Positions 44,690 to 53,329 of a stretch of 64,000 bases of DNA are shown in pieces (position 1 is the stretch's first letter; every line of letters starts with the position of its first letter). The stretch lies in the NCBI RefSeq assembly GCF_017833415.1, contig NZ_JAFICC010000002.1, positions 62,001 to 126,000 of the forward strand, in the 5' to 3' direction. The position numbers and the translations under genes are program-made. The notes under the pieces were generated by a model. That model saw only the letters and a list, made by a program, of their open reading frames with translations, was not told the origin of the DNA and made no database searches. This DNA is from Flavobacterium sp. 1355 (GTDB taxonomy: Bacteria; Bacteroidota; Bacteroidia; Flavobacteriales; Flavobacteriaceae).

Positions 44690-45760
44690 TTAATTTTTAG
44701 CTCTTGCGTATTGTTTTGGCCAAAGTATATCTTCGTTTAATTCTTTGGCAAAATGCAACGGCAGGTTTGGGTCTCTGAGCGATTCTCTGGCAAATAAAAC
44801 CAAATCAGCCTGTCCGCTGCTTAAAATCTCCTCAGCTTGTTTTGCTTCTGTAATCAAACCAACAGCCCCGGTTAAAATAGCAGCTTCTTTTTTAATTTTT
44901 TCTGCAAACGGAACCTGATAGCCCGGTTTTAATTCAATTTGCTGATGCGAAACCAGTCCGCCTGACGATACATCGATTAAATCTACTCCTTTTTCTTTTA
45001 AAATGGCCGAAAGTTTTACTGATTCTTCCGGATTCCATCCTCCTTCTGCCCAATCTGTAGCAGAAATTCTAACCCATAAAGGCAAATCTGAGGGCCATTC
45101 TGACTGTACGGCTTCTAAAATTTCCAGAGTAAAACGAATTCTGTTTTCAAAAATTCCCCCATATTCATCTGCTCTTTTATTAGTTAAAGGCGATAAAAAC
45201 TGATGTAATAAATAACCATGTGCACCATGAATTTCCATAACCTGATAACGTGCTTCAACGGCTCTTTTTGCTGCCGATCTAAAATCATCAATTACTTTTT
45301 GAATGCCTTCTTTGTCTAAGGATTCTGGAAGAAACGGTTCGTCATCATGATATGGAACCGTGCTTGGTGCAACGGTTTGCCATCCGCCATGAACGAAATC
45401 TAATTTTTTGTTGCCCATCCAGGGTGCAGAAACACTTGCTTTTCGGCCTGCATGCGCTAACTGAATTCCCGGAACTGCATGTTGAGAAACGATAAATTCA
45501 TTGATTTGTTTTAATTTCTCAATGTGTTCGTCTTTCCAGATTCCTAAATCAGAAGGAGAAATTCTGGCTTCGGGAGAAACTGCTGTAGCTTCCTGAATAA
45601 TCAGACCGGCACCTCCGCTGGCACGGCTTCCTAAATGAACAAGATGCCAATCGTTTGCAAATCCGTCGATTGCAGAATACTGGCACATTGGAGAGATAAC
45701 AATTCTATTTTTTAAAGTGATTTTTTTTATCGAAAGTGGTGAAAATAATAATGAAGCCAT
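44690..45760 (-). CDS. namA: NADPH dehydrogenase/old-yellow-enzyme NamA (YqjM type)
   Basis: A 356-residue FMN-dependent oxidoreductase of the YqjM class: NRIVISPMCQYSAIDGFAND near the start (the Cys that tunes the flavin), HLGSRASGGAGLIIQEATAV, AHAGRK, EIHGAHGYLLHQFLSPLTN, and a C-terminal FMN-binding GLITEAKQAEEIL. It reduces activated C=C bonds using NADPH and acts in the cytosol, typically in stress or xenobiotic metabolism. Confidence 0.85.
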   Translation of the reverse strand: MASLLFSPLSIKKITLKNRIVISPMCQYSAIDGFANDWHLVHLGSRASGGAGLIIQEATAVSPEARISPSDLGIWKDEHIEKLKQINEFIVSQHAVPGIQLAHAGRKASVSAPWMGNKKLDFVHGGWQTVAPSTVPYHDDEPFLPESLDKEGIQKVIDDFRSAAKRAVEARYQVMEIHGAHGYLLHQFLSPLTNKRADEYGGIFENRIRFTLEILEAVQSEWPSDLPLWVRISATDWAEGGWNPEESVKLSAILKEKGVDLIDVSSGGLVSHQQIELKPGYQVPFAEKIKKEAAILTGAVGLITEAKQAEEILSSGQADLVLFARESLRDPNLPLHFAKELNEDILWPKQYARAKN

Positions 45761-45864
45761 AAATGTAACTTTTAGTGGTTTTAGGCTACCAATTGGGTAT
45801 GATAGCGTTCAAAATAGTAAAGTTACAGCATCTTGTTAAAACTGGAAATCTAAATGTTTATTAA

Positions 45865-48027
45865 TTAACAAACATTTAAATCAAATTTTTGATTTTTCCA
45901 AAGATTGAAATATTCTCCAGATTTTTCCAATAAGTTTAAATGAGTGCCAGATTCAATAATACTGCCATTTTTCATTACCATTATTGTGTCTGCATTTGCA
46001 ATTGTACTTAATCTATGTGCAATTATAATTATCGTTTTTCCTTGCGATTTAAAATTATCAATAACATCTTTAACTATTTTCTCTGCTTTTGAGTCTAACG
46101 ATGATGTTGCTTCATCCATTAATAAAATCTCAGGGTTTTTATATAATGCTCTGGCAATAGCAATTCTTTGTTTTTGTCCGCCAGATAACATTGCGCCATT
46201 TTCTCCTACCTGGGTTTCAAAGCCATTTGGTAATTTTTCTACAAACTCTGTAATGCCTAGTTGTTTTGACAAATCTAAAATTCGCTGAACGTTTGGAAAT
46301 GGTTCACCTAAGGCAATATTATCTACAATGTTCCCTGAAAACAAATTAAGCTGCTGAGGAATCACACCAATACAATTTCTTAAGCTTTTATAATGTATAA
46401 ATTGAGTATCGTAATCACCAATACAAATTTTACCTTCTTTAATTGGATACAAATTTTGAAGAAGTGATATTAAAGTTGTTTTTCCACTTCCGCTTTCTCC
46501 TACAACAGCGGTAGTTTCATTTTTTTTGAATACTGCATTAAAATTTTTAAAAACCTCAACACGTGAACCATATCTAAAAGATACATTTTCAAACTTTATA
46601 TCGCCTAAATTTTCTTTTTGTAATTGTACTTTGTTTTCGGTTTGTTCTCTTTCTAAATCCATTATTTCAAAAAGCCTGTCTGCAGCGATTAATGCGTTTT
46701 GTGCCGTTTTATTCATACCGATTAAAGAAGCAACCGGTGATGTAAAATATCCTATTAAAGCATAAAATGAAAATAGCTCTCCCGGCGTAATATTCCTCTC
46801 AATTACATAACCAGAGCCTATCCACATTAAAACAATAGTAAATCCGGAAGCAAGAAACTGGGTAGATGTATTTGCAAATATTCCATTTAAACCAGACTTA
46901 TATGTTGTAAATAATAATTTGACAAATTTATTTTCGGTTTTTAAATTTGAAAATTCCTCAATTCCAAATTCCTTAACGGTTCTCACGTGAGTTATACTTT
47001 CGACTAATTGAGTTTGAAGCTCAGCAGCATTTTCCATAATAGTTCGCTCTACTTTTTTGTTAAACTTATTCAACAAAAAATAAATTCCTGCATAAAACGG
47101 AATCACAAGCAAGATAACCAAAGCTAATTTCCAATAATAAGTAAACATCAGTGTGAAGGAAAAAATCACTATAAAAATATTAACAATCATTTCAATCGCA
47201 ACTTCGTTAATAAACGAACGAATTTTTACTGCATCGTTTATTCTGGATGTAATTTCTCCTATTTGCATCGTATCAAAAAAGCGTTGAGGCAAATGCAGCA
47301 AGTGTTTATAATAACCCAGAATTAATTTAGCATCAATTAATTGTCCTGTTTTCATTACAAAAATGCTCTTTTTAGAACCTATATAAGTTTGAAGCAAAAC
47401 AACAACAATCATAAAAACACTTAATAAATTTAGTAAATTTCGATTGCCATCTACCAAAACGTAATCTGTTATTTTTTGAATGTAAACAGACATTGCAAGT
47501 CCTAAAAGAGTATATAGAATTGCACCAGTCAAAGCCTGAATTAAAATGGTTTTGTGGGGTTGAATTAAATTCCAAAAACGGTTTACGGCTGACGTTTTTT
47601 CATTTGCTATTTTAAAATCAGCATTTGGGGCGAAAAGAATTAATACACCAGACCATGTTTTTTGAAATTCTTCGAAACTACAGGTTTCTATTTTACCAAA
47701 ACCCGGATCCATTAGTGTGATTTTAGATTTGTCAACCTTATAAATTACAACATAATGATGCAATTGCTCTTTTGTAATAATATGAGCAACGGCAGGTAAA
47801 GGGATTTTATTTAAAGCATCAGCACCACCCTTAACACCTTTTGCAGTAAATCCCATTTTATCTGCAGCTTCGATTATTCCTAATACGTTTGTACCACGTT
47901 TATCTGTATTGGCATACTGCCTGATTCTGGCGATAGGAAGATTAATTTTGTAATGGTTTCCAATAGAAGCCAGACAAGCAGCGCCACAATCTTGAATATC
48001 ATGTTGTTTTATTTTTATTGAAGCCAT
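45865..48027 (-). CDS. Peptidase-containing (C39) ABC transporter for a double-glycine peptide
   Basis: A 720-residue ABC transporter. The N-terminal C39 peptidase (about 1-135) has the catalytic Cys in QHDIQDCGAACLAS and His in LHHYVVIYKV. A six-helix membrane domain follows (about 160-440), then an ATPase (Walker A VVGESGSGKTTLI, signature LSGGQKQRIAIAR, Walker B ILLMDEATSSLD). This class cuts the leader after GG and exports the core peptide. It is the last gene of the operon with HlyD, an ABC pair, and the precursor peptide, which fixes its substrate by context. Confidence 0.92.
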   Translation of the reverse strand: MASIKIKQHDIQDCGAACLASIGNHYKINLPIARIRQYANTDKRGTNVLGIIEAADKMGFTAKGVKGGADALNKIPLPAVAHIITKEQLHHYVVIYKVDKSKITLMDPGFGKIETCSFEEFQKTWSGVLILFAPNADFKIANEKTSAVNRFWNLIQPHKTILIQALTGAILYTLLGLAMSVYIQKITDYVLVDGNRNLLNLLSVFMIVVVLLQTYIGSKKSIFVMKTGQLIDAKLILGYYKHLLHLPQRFFDTMQIGEITSRINDAVKIRSFINEVAIEMIVNIFIVIFSFTLMFTYYWKLALVILLVIPFYAGIYFLLNKFNKKVERTIMENAAELQTQLVESITHVRTVKEFGIEEFSNLKTENKFVKLLFTTYKSGLNGIFANTSTQFLASGFTIVLMWIGSGYVIERNITPGELFSFYALIGYFTSPVASLIGMNKTAQNALIAADRLFEIMDLEREQTENKVQLQKENLGDIKFENVSFRYGSRVEVFKNFNAVFKKNETTAVVGESGSGKTTLISLLQNLYPIKEGKICIGDYDTQFIHYKSLRNCIGVIPQQLNLFSGNIVDNIALGEPFPNVQRILDLSKQLGITEFVEKLPNGFETQVGENGAMLSGGQKQRIAIARALYKNPEILLMDEATSSLDSKAEKIVKDVIDNFKSQGKTIIIIAHRLSTIANADTIMVMKNGSIIESGTHLNLLEKSGEYFNLWKNQKFDLNVC

Positions 48028-48030
48028 TTT

Positions 48031-49173
48031 TTAATTTTTATTTGATAATTGTTTTGGGTTTAGCCAATCGTCAATTTTATCAAATAACAAATCGAATAAA
48101 CTTCTGCGTGTTATAATGTATCTGCTTGTTAAGGTCATTCCTTTGGAAACGGCAGTTTTATATCCTGATTTTAATTGTAAAGTTTGAGAATCTAAAGCAC
48201 AACGTACTTTAAAAAAAGTCTGGTCGCCCTGTATTGTTATATTTCGATCAATATCAATTACTTTCCCTTCTAATAAACCCCATTGATTATAGTTAAAAGC
48301 ATCTAGTTGAAATTTTACTTTTTGGTTTTTCTTAATAAGACCAATGTCGTTTGGAGAAACATTACTTTCTACAATAAGCCGATCTGCAGAAGAAATTGTT
48401 GCTATAGATTGTGAAGCATTAATAAAAGAACCTTTCTGTATCCCTGAAAAATTTTCTATTGTCCCAGAAATCGGTGCCAAAACAGTATAATTAGTGGATT
48501 CAACATTTATTTTTGCTACAGTTCCTTTAAGGTTTTTTAAACGCTCTTCTAAATCTTTTTTTTGATTTTCCCACGTTGCCTTTTGCTGGCTTGCAAAACT
48601 TTGCAGCATTTGTTTTGACAAGCGCAATTCATATTCGAATTTTTCAAAGTCAGCTTTGGCAATAATATCTTTATCATACAAAATTTTATTGCGATCATAA
48701 TTTATTTGTGCTTGTGAGATTTTAGTTTGCAGTTCATTTTTTCCTGATTCAAATTTCAATAAATCTTCACGTGCTGTAGAAGTCAGCAAATGTCTTGTTT
48801 TATTTTGCAAAACATTTGAGATATCTTTTAATAACGCTATAACAGAAACAGATAAGGTATCCTGAGTTCTTTTGTCACTTTCAAGATTTTCTTTAGAAAT
48901 TTCTAAAATTGTATCTCCTTTTTTTACAAAGGAATTATTCTTTAAAGCTATCCAATTCACTCTTCCGCTTACAATAGTTGTGATAGGAACATTATCTGTT
49001 TGACTTCGAATTATCCCACGGCTCTGGCTGCTGATATCAACTTTAATAACAGGCAATAAAAAAAGCGATACTATAATAGTTAAAACAATAATTAAGTATA
49101 TAGAAAAACTGTTTGTTTTGTTTTTTGCTATTAAATTTTCAAGAGTATTTATTGGGTCTGAACTGAAATTCAT
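48031..49173 (-). CDS. HlyD-family membrane fusion protein
   Basis: A 380-residue periplasmic adaptor with one N-terminal helix (about 25-45; YLIIVLTIIVSLFLLPVI), a biotinyl-lipoyl-like domain (VSGRVNWIALKNNSFVKKGD), a long coiled coil (about 120-230) and a barrel domain (LIVESNVSPNDIGLIKKN). It couples the C39 transporter to an outer-membrane channel of TolC type, which is not in this operon. Its first codon overlaps the ATPase gene by 4 bp and it is 3 bp from the transporter. Confidence 0.88.
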   Translation of the reverse strand: MNFSSDPINTLENLIAKNKTNSFSIYLIIVLTIIVSLFLLPVIKVDISSQSRGIIRSQTDNVPITTIVSGRVNWIALKNNSFVKKGDTILEISKENLESDKRTQDTLSVSVIALLKDISNVLQNKTRHLLTSTAREDLLKFESGKNELQTKISQAQINYDRNKILYDKDIIAKADFEKFEYELRLSKQMLQSFASQQKATWENQKKDLEERLKNLKGTVAKINVESTNYTVLAPISGTIENFSGIQKGSFINASQSIATISSADRLIVESNVSPNDIGLIKKNQKVKFQLDAFNYNQWGLLEGKVIDIDRNITIQGDQTFFKVRCALDSQTLQLKSGYKTAVSKGMTLTSRYIITRRSLFDLLFDKIDDWLNPKQLSNKN

Positions 49174-49808
49174 ACGATAGTAGAAAAAAGTTCTTTTTCG
49201 ATTTCCGAAAAACCATTTTTGTCAAATTCTTTAATCTTTTTGTCTTTTAACAAAAAAATACAATCGCAATCTTTGTACAATATTTCCAGAATATGTGACG
49301 AAATAAAAACAATACTATCTTTTGCAATCTCTTTTATATAAGCCATCAATATATAATTTGACTCTAAGTCAAGACCGTTAAAGGGTTCATCAAAAACGTA
49401 AATAGAATATTTTTTTTGGAGTATCGCATTGAGGTAAGCTTTCTTTTTCATACCTGTAGAAAACTCCTTCACTAGTTTATCCTGAGGTACAGCAAACATT
49501 TGAAAATCATTTCTTTCTATATTTAATAATTCCTGATAAAAAATAGCAAATTCTTTAGCTGTCAATTCATCATAAATCATGGGTTCAGTAGGACACCATG
49601 AAATTTTACCCTTAAGAGAATATCCCTCTGTATGGAGAATAGAACCCTCAAAAGAAGTCAGCCCTGTTAAACATTTAAATAATGTGGTTTTCCCCTCGCC
49701 ATTTTTCCCTACCACACCATAAATTCCGTTTTTAGGTATAGAAATCAGAATGTCTTGCAAAACCGTTTTGTCTTTATAAGATTTGTTTTTTATCTTAATT
49801 TGAAACAT
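49170..49808 (-). CDS. ABC transporter ATP-binding protein
   Basis: A 212-residue ATPase: Walker A GVVGKNGEGKTTLFKCL, ABC signature EFSTGMKKKAYLNAIL, Walker B IYVFDEPFNGLDLE, and H-loop FISSHIL. It overlaps the permease gene by 14 bp and HlyD by 4 bp, so the three are coupled. Together with the permease it forms a second ABC transporter in the operon, likely for self-protection (immunity) or peptide export, as in lantibiotic-type clusters; that role is inferred. Confidence 0.85.
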   Translation of the reverse strand: MFQIKIKNKSYKDKTVLQDILISIPKNGIYGVVGKNGEGKTTLFKCLTGLTSFEGSILHTEGYSLKGKISWCPTEPMIYDELTAKEFAIFYQELLNIERNDFQMFAVPQDKLVKEFSTGMKKKAYLNAILQKKYSIYVFDEPFNGLDLESNYILMAYIKEIAKDSIVFISSHILEILYKDCDCIFLLKDKKIKEFDKNGFSEIEKELFSTIV

Positions 49809-50697
49809 ACTGAATAGCTTTAATATTTTTAATGGATTTTAAATATAAAAATGGAATGGCAATAAGAGGTATTCCAAGGGGAGACAAAGTCAAAAAAACA
49901 GCAAACATTAATTGATGCAGAAATTGATTATTGAAGAATGAATATTTGAATAGGATACTAAGCAATGGAATCACAAAAATTAGAGGCGTAAAAAGCAATA
50001 ATTCCCATTTTTGAAATAACAAAAGCGTAATAATTAATGGTATAACTATCAATAATGAATTTAAAATTACAGTATTAAATTGCCTATTGAGGTAATCTTT
50101 TCCACTATATCCGCTCATCTTAATACTTTCGTAAAACTCTCTTTGAAAAGAAGGCAAAACAGTAAAGATTGAAGCTACAAAAAATGAAGCTATAATAAGA
50201 TTTTCGTTTTTGTATAAATCTCCAACAATCACTAAAAAAATAGTTACAGGAAGAAATAAAATTAATTTGTTTCTTCTCCAACAGATATGCCAAAACGGAT
50301 CAAATAATCTAAAAGGATATTTAATTATTGTGCTATTAAACTGTGGAACGATAATATATATCGCTATCAAAACAAGAAATATTACAGCAAACAAATATTC
50401 CTTATTTAGAATCAGCAAAGCCACATAAGGCGAGCTATAAACAAAATATTCTCCAAATAATATTGATGCCCATTTACTATTTAGTTTTAGCAAATCAATA
50501 TCTTTTCTGTTGACATGATAGAAAAAAATATCTAAAGAAAATAAAAGAAAGTAGTTCCTTAAAACTTGAAATTTTTCGTTTAAGTAGAAAAAACATACTA
50601 AATAAACACAAAGAAATAACATCAAAGCCAAATTGTCCTTGGGAGGTAGAAATTTTCTTAGGCGAACCAGTACTAAAGTTTGTATTATTTTTATCAT
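49795..50697 (-). CDS. ABC transporter membrane protein, bacteriocin cluster
   Basis: A 300-residue very hydrophobic protein with about eight predicted membrane helices (for example NLALMLFLCVYLVCFFYLN and LLFTPLIFVIPLLSILF) and no soluble domain. It directly follows the precursor gene and overlaps the ATPase gene, so it is taken as its permease. No family signature was recognised. Confidence 0.6.
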   Translation of the reverse strand: MIKIIQTLVLVRLRKFLPPKDNLALMLFLCVYLVCFFYLNEKFQVLRNYFLLFSLDIFFYHVNRKDIDLLKLNSKWASILFGEYFVYSSPYVALLILNKEYLFAVIFLVLIAIYIIVPQFNSTIIKYPFRLFDPFWHICWRRNKLILFLPVTIFLVIVGDLYKNENLIIASFFVASIFTVLPSFQREFYESIKMSGYSGKDYLNRQFNTVILNSLLIVIPLIITLLLFQKWELLLFTPLIFVIPLLSILFKYSFFNNQFLHQLMFAVFLTLSPLGIPLIAIPFLYLKSIKNIKAIQYVSN

Positions 50698-50702
50698 ATT
50701 TA

Positions 50703-50735
50703 GAAAAGAAGCGAATCACTAAATAGTAATTCGCT
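50703..50735 (-). terminator. Hairpin between precursor and transport genes
   Basis: AGCGAATTACT and AGTGATTCGCT form an 11-bp stem with one wobble and an ATTT loop, followed on the minus strand by TCTTTTCT. It lies between the precursor stop and the permease start. It could allow partial readthrough so that the peptide is made in excess over the transporters. Confidence 0.55.
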
Positions 50736-50750
50736 CCTAACATTCAATAA

Positions 50751-50888
50751 TTAATATGCATTATGTGTTCCCCATAATAGGCAAACTGCAATTATTAATG
50801 GAACAATTCCACCTTCAACTTCTTGTACTTCCTGAGCATTAAGCTCAACTAAATTCAATTCTTCTAAATTCACTACTGATAATTCCAT
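50751..50888 (-). CDS. Double-glycine leader bacteriocin-like precursor peptide
   Basis: A 45-codon gene. The acidic leader (27 residues; ELSVVNLEELNLVELNAQEV) ends in VEGG, the cut site for C39 peptidases. The core is IVPLIIAVCLLWGTHNAY: hydrophobic, with one Cys, one Trp and an aromatic end. The gene lies 53 bp before the permease and just after an HTH regulator, in the same direction as the whole export operon. No named family was recognised. Likely an antimicrobial or signalling peptide. Confidence 0.75.
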   Translation of the reverse strand: MELSVVNLEELNLVELNAQEVQEVEGGIVPLIIAVCLLWGTHNAY

Positions 50889-50920
50889 AGTTTTAATTTT
50901 TAAACGTTAATTAATAATTT

Positions 50921-50950
50921 AACAAAATCATTTTCGCGAGAATTTTTGTT
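50921..50950 (-). promoter_or_regulatory. Inverted repeat upstream of the precursor gene
   Basis: AACAAAAAT...GATTTTGTT arms surround a CTCGCG centre directly after the regulator gene and about 33 bp before the precursor ATG. It may be an operator for the adjacent HTH protein or a weak terminator; a -7-like TAAGTTTG lies just upstream at 50955-50962. Confidence 0.35.
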
Positions 50951-51269
50951 ATAGCAAACTTATCAGAGTTCCGTCTAATAAAATTGGACGGAAGTAAGAA
51001 CCACCAAAAATTTGTTTGGCTTCATCTTCAACAATAATTTTCAAAGAATAATCGAGTATTAATTCAAAAGAGGTTTCATAATAAAAACTCTCTCTTTTTT
51101 TGCAATATTTTAATGGTGCATCTAGTTCTTTTATCATATCCAATTCATTATAAAGCTGGCTTCTGCTCAAACATAACTTTCTTGCAAAAACACTTGGAGT
51201 ACCTGTTTTTTCTGAACTAATCAACAGATGCATTTTTTTTATCCTTTCAATTTGTTTAATAAAATTCAT
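50949..51269 (-). CDS. HTH transcriptional regulator of the bacteriocin operon
   Basis: The start is taken at MNFIKQIERIKKMHLL, which matches the usual beginning of this flavobacterial family; an upstream ATG at 51308 adds 13 unlikely residues. The ~106-residue protein has a helix-turn-helix at about 25-50 (GTPSVFARKLCLSRSQLYNE) and a C-terminal part rich in Phe/Tyr. It lies next to the precursor on the same strand and probably controls it. Confidence 0.65.
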   Translation of the reverse strand: MNFIKQIERIKKMHLLISSEKTGTPSVFARKLCLSRSQLYNELDMIKELDAPLKYCKKRESFYYETSFELILDYSLKIIVEDEAKQIFGGSYFRPILLDGTLISLL

Positions 51270-51579
51270 CTCTTTCAATTTAAAAATTAACGAAATAATA
51301 AACTTCATGAGAATTTCTAAATAGTTTTGTTAACTATTTGAGATTAATGTCGTTTTATAATAAATATGAAATTAAAAAGGAGGAAGTGAAGCAATGTCTT
51401 TAGAAAGTTTTAAAAATATCAGAATAGGACATTTGTAACATTTTAATCAAATGAATTACTAATAAAATGAAACTCTAAAATTGATATTGCTTAATCTGAC
51501 AAAAAAACTTAGGCGAATTATTAACAAACATTTAAAACCTTATGTCTTATATTGCACTATCAAATTAAAATAGAAACGC

Positions 51580-51587
51580 TACTTTTG
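51580..51587 (+). promoter_or_regulatory. -7 promoter element of rseP
   Basis: TACTTTTG fits TAnnTTTG, 33 bp before the ATG. The 350-bp gap 51270-51620 otherwise holds a possible 14-codon peptide frame (see findings) but no supported gene. Confidence 0.55.
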
Positions 51588-51620
51588 TGCGTTAAAAAAA
51601 TTACGAACTAAAAATACAAA

Positions 51621-52961
51621 ATGGATATAGTTATCAAACTCTCTCAATTTCTATTGAGTTTATCTTTACTTATTATTCTTCACGAATTAGGACATTTTAT
51701 TCCTGCAAAATTATTTAAAACCAGAGTTGAGAAATTTTACTTGTTTTTTGATGTAAAATTTTCTTTGTTTAAAAAACAAATTGGCGAAACTGTTTACGGA
51801 ATCGGCTGGCTGCCACTTGGGGGTTATGTAAAAATCTCGGGAATGATTGACGAAAGTATGGACAAGGAACAAATGGCACTTCCGCCTCAACCGTGGGAAT
51901 TTCGTTCTAAGCCGGCATGGCAGCGTTTGATTATTATGTTGGGTGGTGTTACGGTAAACTTTATCCTGGCTTTTATTATCTATATCGGAATGGCGTTTGT
52001 TTATGGTGATACCTATGTAGCAAATGCAGATTTGAAAGATGGAATCTGGGTAACGAATCCTGCAATTGAAAAAATAGGAATTTTAACAGGAGACAAAGTA
52101 ATTTCTATTGACGGACAGAAAATCGAAAATTTTGACGATGACACAAACATGAAAGTAATCATGGCCAAAGAGGTATTAATTGAAAGAAATGGACAACAAC
52201 AGAGCATCAAAATACCAACTGATTTTGTTGACAAACTTTCAAAACACGAAAAAAGCCTGCTAATAAGCCCTAGAATGCCTTTTGTTGTTGGTAGTCTTCA
52301 GGAAGGTTCTAAAAATACTTCTCTTAAACCAAAAGATTTGCTTGTAACATTAAATGGACAGCAGGCGAAATATTATGATCAGGTTAAGGCAATTCTAAAT
52401 GCAAATAAAGGAAAAACTATTCCTGCTATCGTCTTGCGTGATTTAAAACAAGTGCCTATTACTGTTCAAGTCTCTGAAAAAGGAACATTGGGTGTTGTCG
52501 GAGGTGGTTTAGACATCAAATCTTTAGAAAAATTAGGCTACTATAAAATAAGTACCAAAGAATATAGCTTTATTGAATCTATTCCGGTTGGTCTTCAAAA
52601 AGGAAAAGACCAGTTAGTAGGTTACGGAAAACAATTGAAAATGATTTTTAATCCGGAAACAAAAGCTTACAAACAAGTTGGTGGTTTTGCGGCAATTTTT
52701 AACATTTTCCCTACTTCATGGAGTTGGGAAGTATTCTGGTCAATCACTGCTTTATTGTCAATTATGCTTGGAGTGATGAATTTATTGCCAATTCCGGCAC
52801 TAGATGGTGGTCATGTGATGTTTTTATTATACGAAATGATCAGTGGCAAAAAACCTAGTGATAAATTCCTTGAAAACGCCCAAATGGTTGGGTTTGTACT
52901 ACTTATAGCACTGCTTTTATTCGCAAACGGAAACGATATTTATAAGGCAATTGTGAAGTAG
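51621..52961 (+). CDS. rseP: Site-2 protease RseP (M50)
   Basis: A 446-residue intramembrane zinc protease: first helix with HELGHFIPAKLF (zinc-binding HExxH), a central helix, two PDZ-like domains (about 130-330; GILTGDKVISIDGQ and GSLQEGSKNTSLKPKDLLVTL), and the final LPIPALDGGHVMFLLY motif with the third ligand. It cleaves membrane-anchored anti-sigma factors and signal peptide remnants. Confidence 0.92.
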   Translation: MDIVIKLSQFLLSLSLLIILHELGHFIPAKLFKTRVEKFYLFFDVKFSLFKKQIGETVYGIGWLPLGGYVKISGMIDESMDKEQMALPPQPWEFRSKPAWQRLIIMLGGVTVNFILAFIIYIGMAFVYGDTYVANADLKDGIWVTNPAIEKIGILTGDKVISIDGQKIENFDDDTNMKVIMAKEVLIERNGQQQSIKIPTDFVDKLSKHEKSLLISPRMPFVVGSLQEGSKNTSLKPKDLLVTLNGQQAKYYDQVKAILNANKGKTIPAIVLRDLKQVPITVQVSEKGTLGVVGGGLDIKSLEKLGYYKISTKEYSFIESIPVGLQKGKDQLVGYGKQLKMIFNPETKAYKQVGGFAAIFNIFPTSWSWEVFWSITALLSIMLGVMNLLPIPALDGGHVMFLLYEMISGKKPSDKFLENAQMVGFVLLIALLLFANGNDIYKAIVK

Positions 52962-52994
52962 AAAAAAAAATAAAGAAAAAGAGTTAAAATATTT

Positions 52995-53023
52995 TTGGGA
53001 AATTAAAAAATCAACTATATTTG
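52995..53023 (+). promoter_or_regulatory. Promoter of the tRNA-Asn genes
   Basis: TTG at 52995-52997 and TATATTTG at 53016-53023 with 18 bp between them match the Bacteroidota -33/-7 promoter. Transcription would start about 20 bp before the first tRNA. Confidence 0.7.
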
Positions 53024-53047
53024 CACTCGCTAAAAAGAGCAACAACT

Positions 53048-53121
53048 TCCTCCTTAGCTCAGTTGGTTAGAGCATCTGACTGTTAATCAGAGGGTCCTTG
53101 GTTCGAGCCCAAGAGGGGGAG
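53048..53121 (+). tRNA. tRNA-Asn (GTT), first copy
   Basis: A 74-nt cloverleaf: acceptor TCCTCCT/AGGGGGA, D-arm GCTC/GAGC, anticodon stem TCTGA/TCAGA with loop CTGTTAA (anticodon GTT), T-arm CTTGG TTCGAGC CCAAG. CCA is not encoded. Identical to the second copy. Confidence 0.95.
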
Positions 53122-53159
53122 CAACTTTTTTTAGCAAACATATTTTACCTTAAGGTGAT

Positions 53160-53233
53160 TCCTCCTTAGCTCAGTTGGTTAGAGCATCTGACTGTTAATC
53201 AGAGGGTCCTTGGTTCGAGCCCAAGAGGGGGAG
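53160..53233 (+). tRNA. tRNA-Asn (GTT), second copy
   Basis: Identical in all 74 nt to the first copy, 38 bp downstream, so probably a recent tandem duplication sharing one transcript. Its 3' end is the likely attachment site of the following island. Confidence 0.95.
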
Positions 53234-53234
53234 C
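53206..53234 (+). other. Putative attL: tRNA-Asn 3' end
   Basis: These 29 bp (from GTCCTTGGTTCGA to the tRNA end) recur with three mismatches at 56996-57024, as expected of an integration site in the T-arm/acceptor part of a tRNA gene. Confidence 0.55.
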
Positions 53235-53240
53235 TTATTA

Positions 53241-53273
53241 AATACCACTTACAGACGTAAGTGGTATTTTTTT
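53241..53273 (+). terminator. Terminator after the tRNA-Asn pair
   Basis: AATACCACTTA and TAAGTGGTATT form an 11-bp stem with a CAGACG loop, then a run of T. Confidence 0.85.
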
Positions 53274-53329
53274 GTCTTTATTTCTCCTTACTTATAGAAT
53301 GCATCCTAAAAAAATTATACATAGTATTT

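Noticed and set aside
45865..50697. Type I secretion of a large RTX protein
   Set aside because: No RTX substrate is near; the transporter has a full C39 peptidase with Cys and His, and a GG peptide is encoded in the operon.
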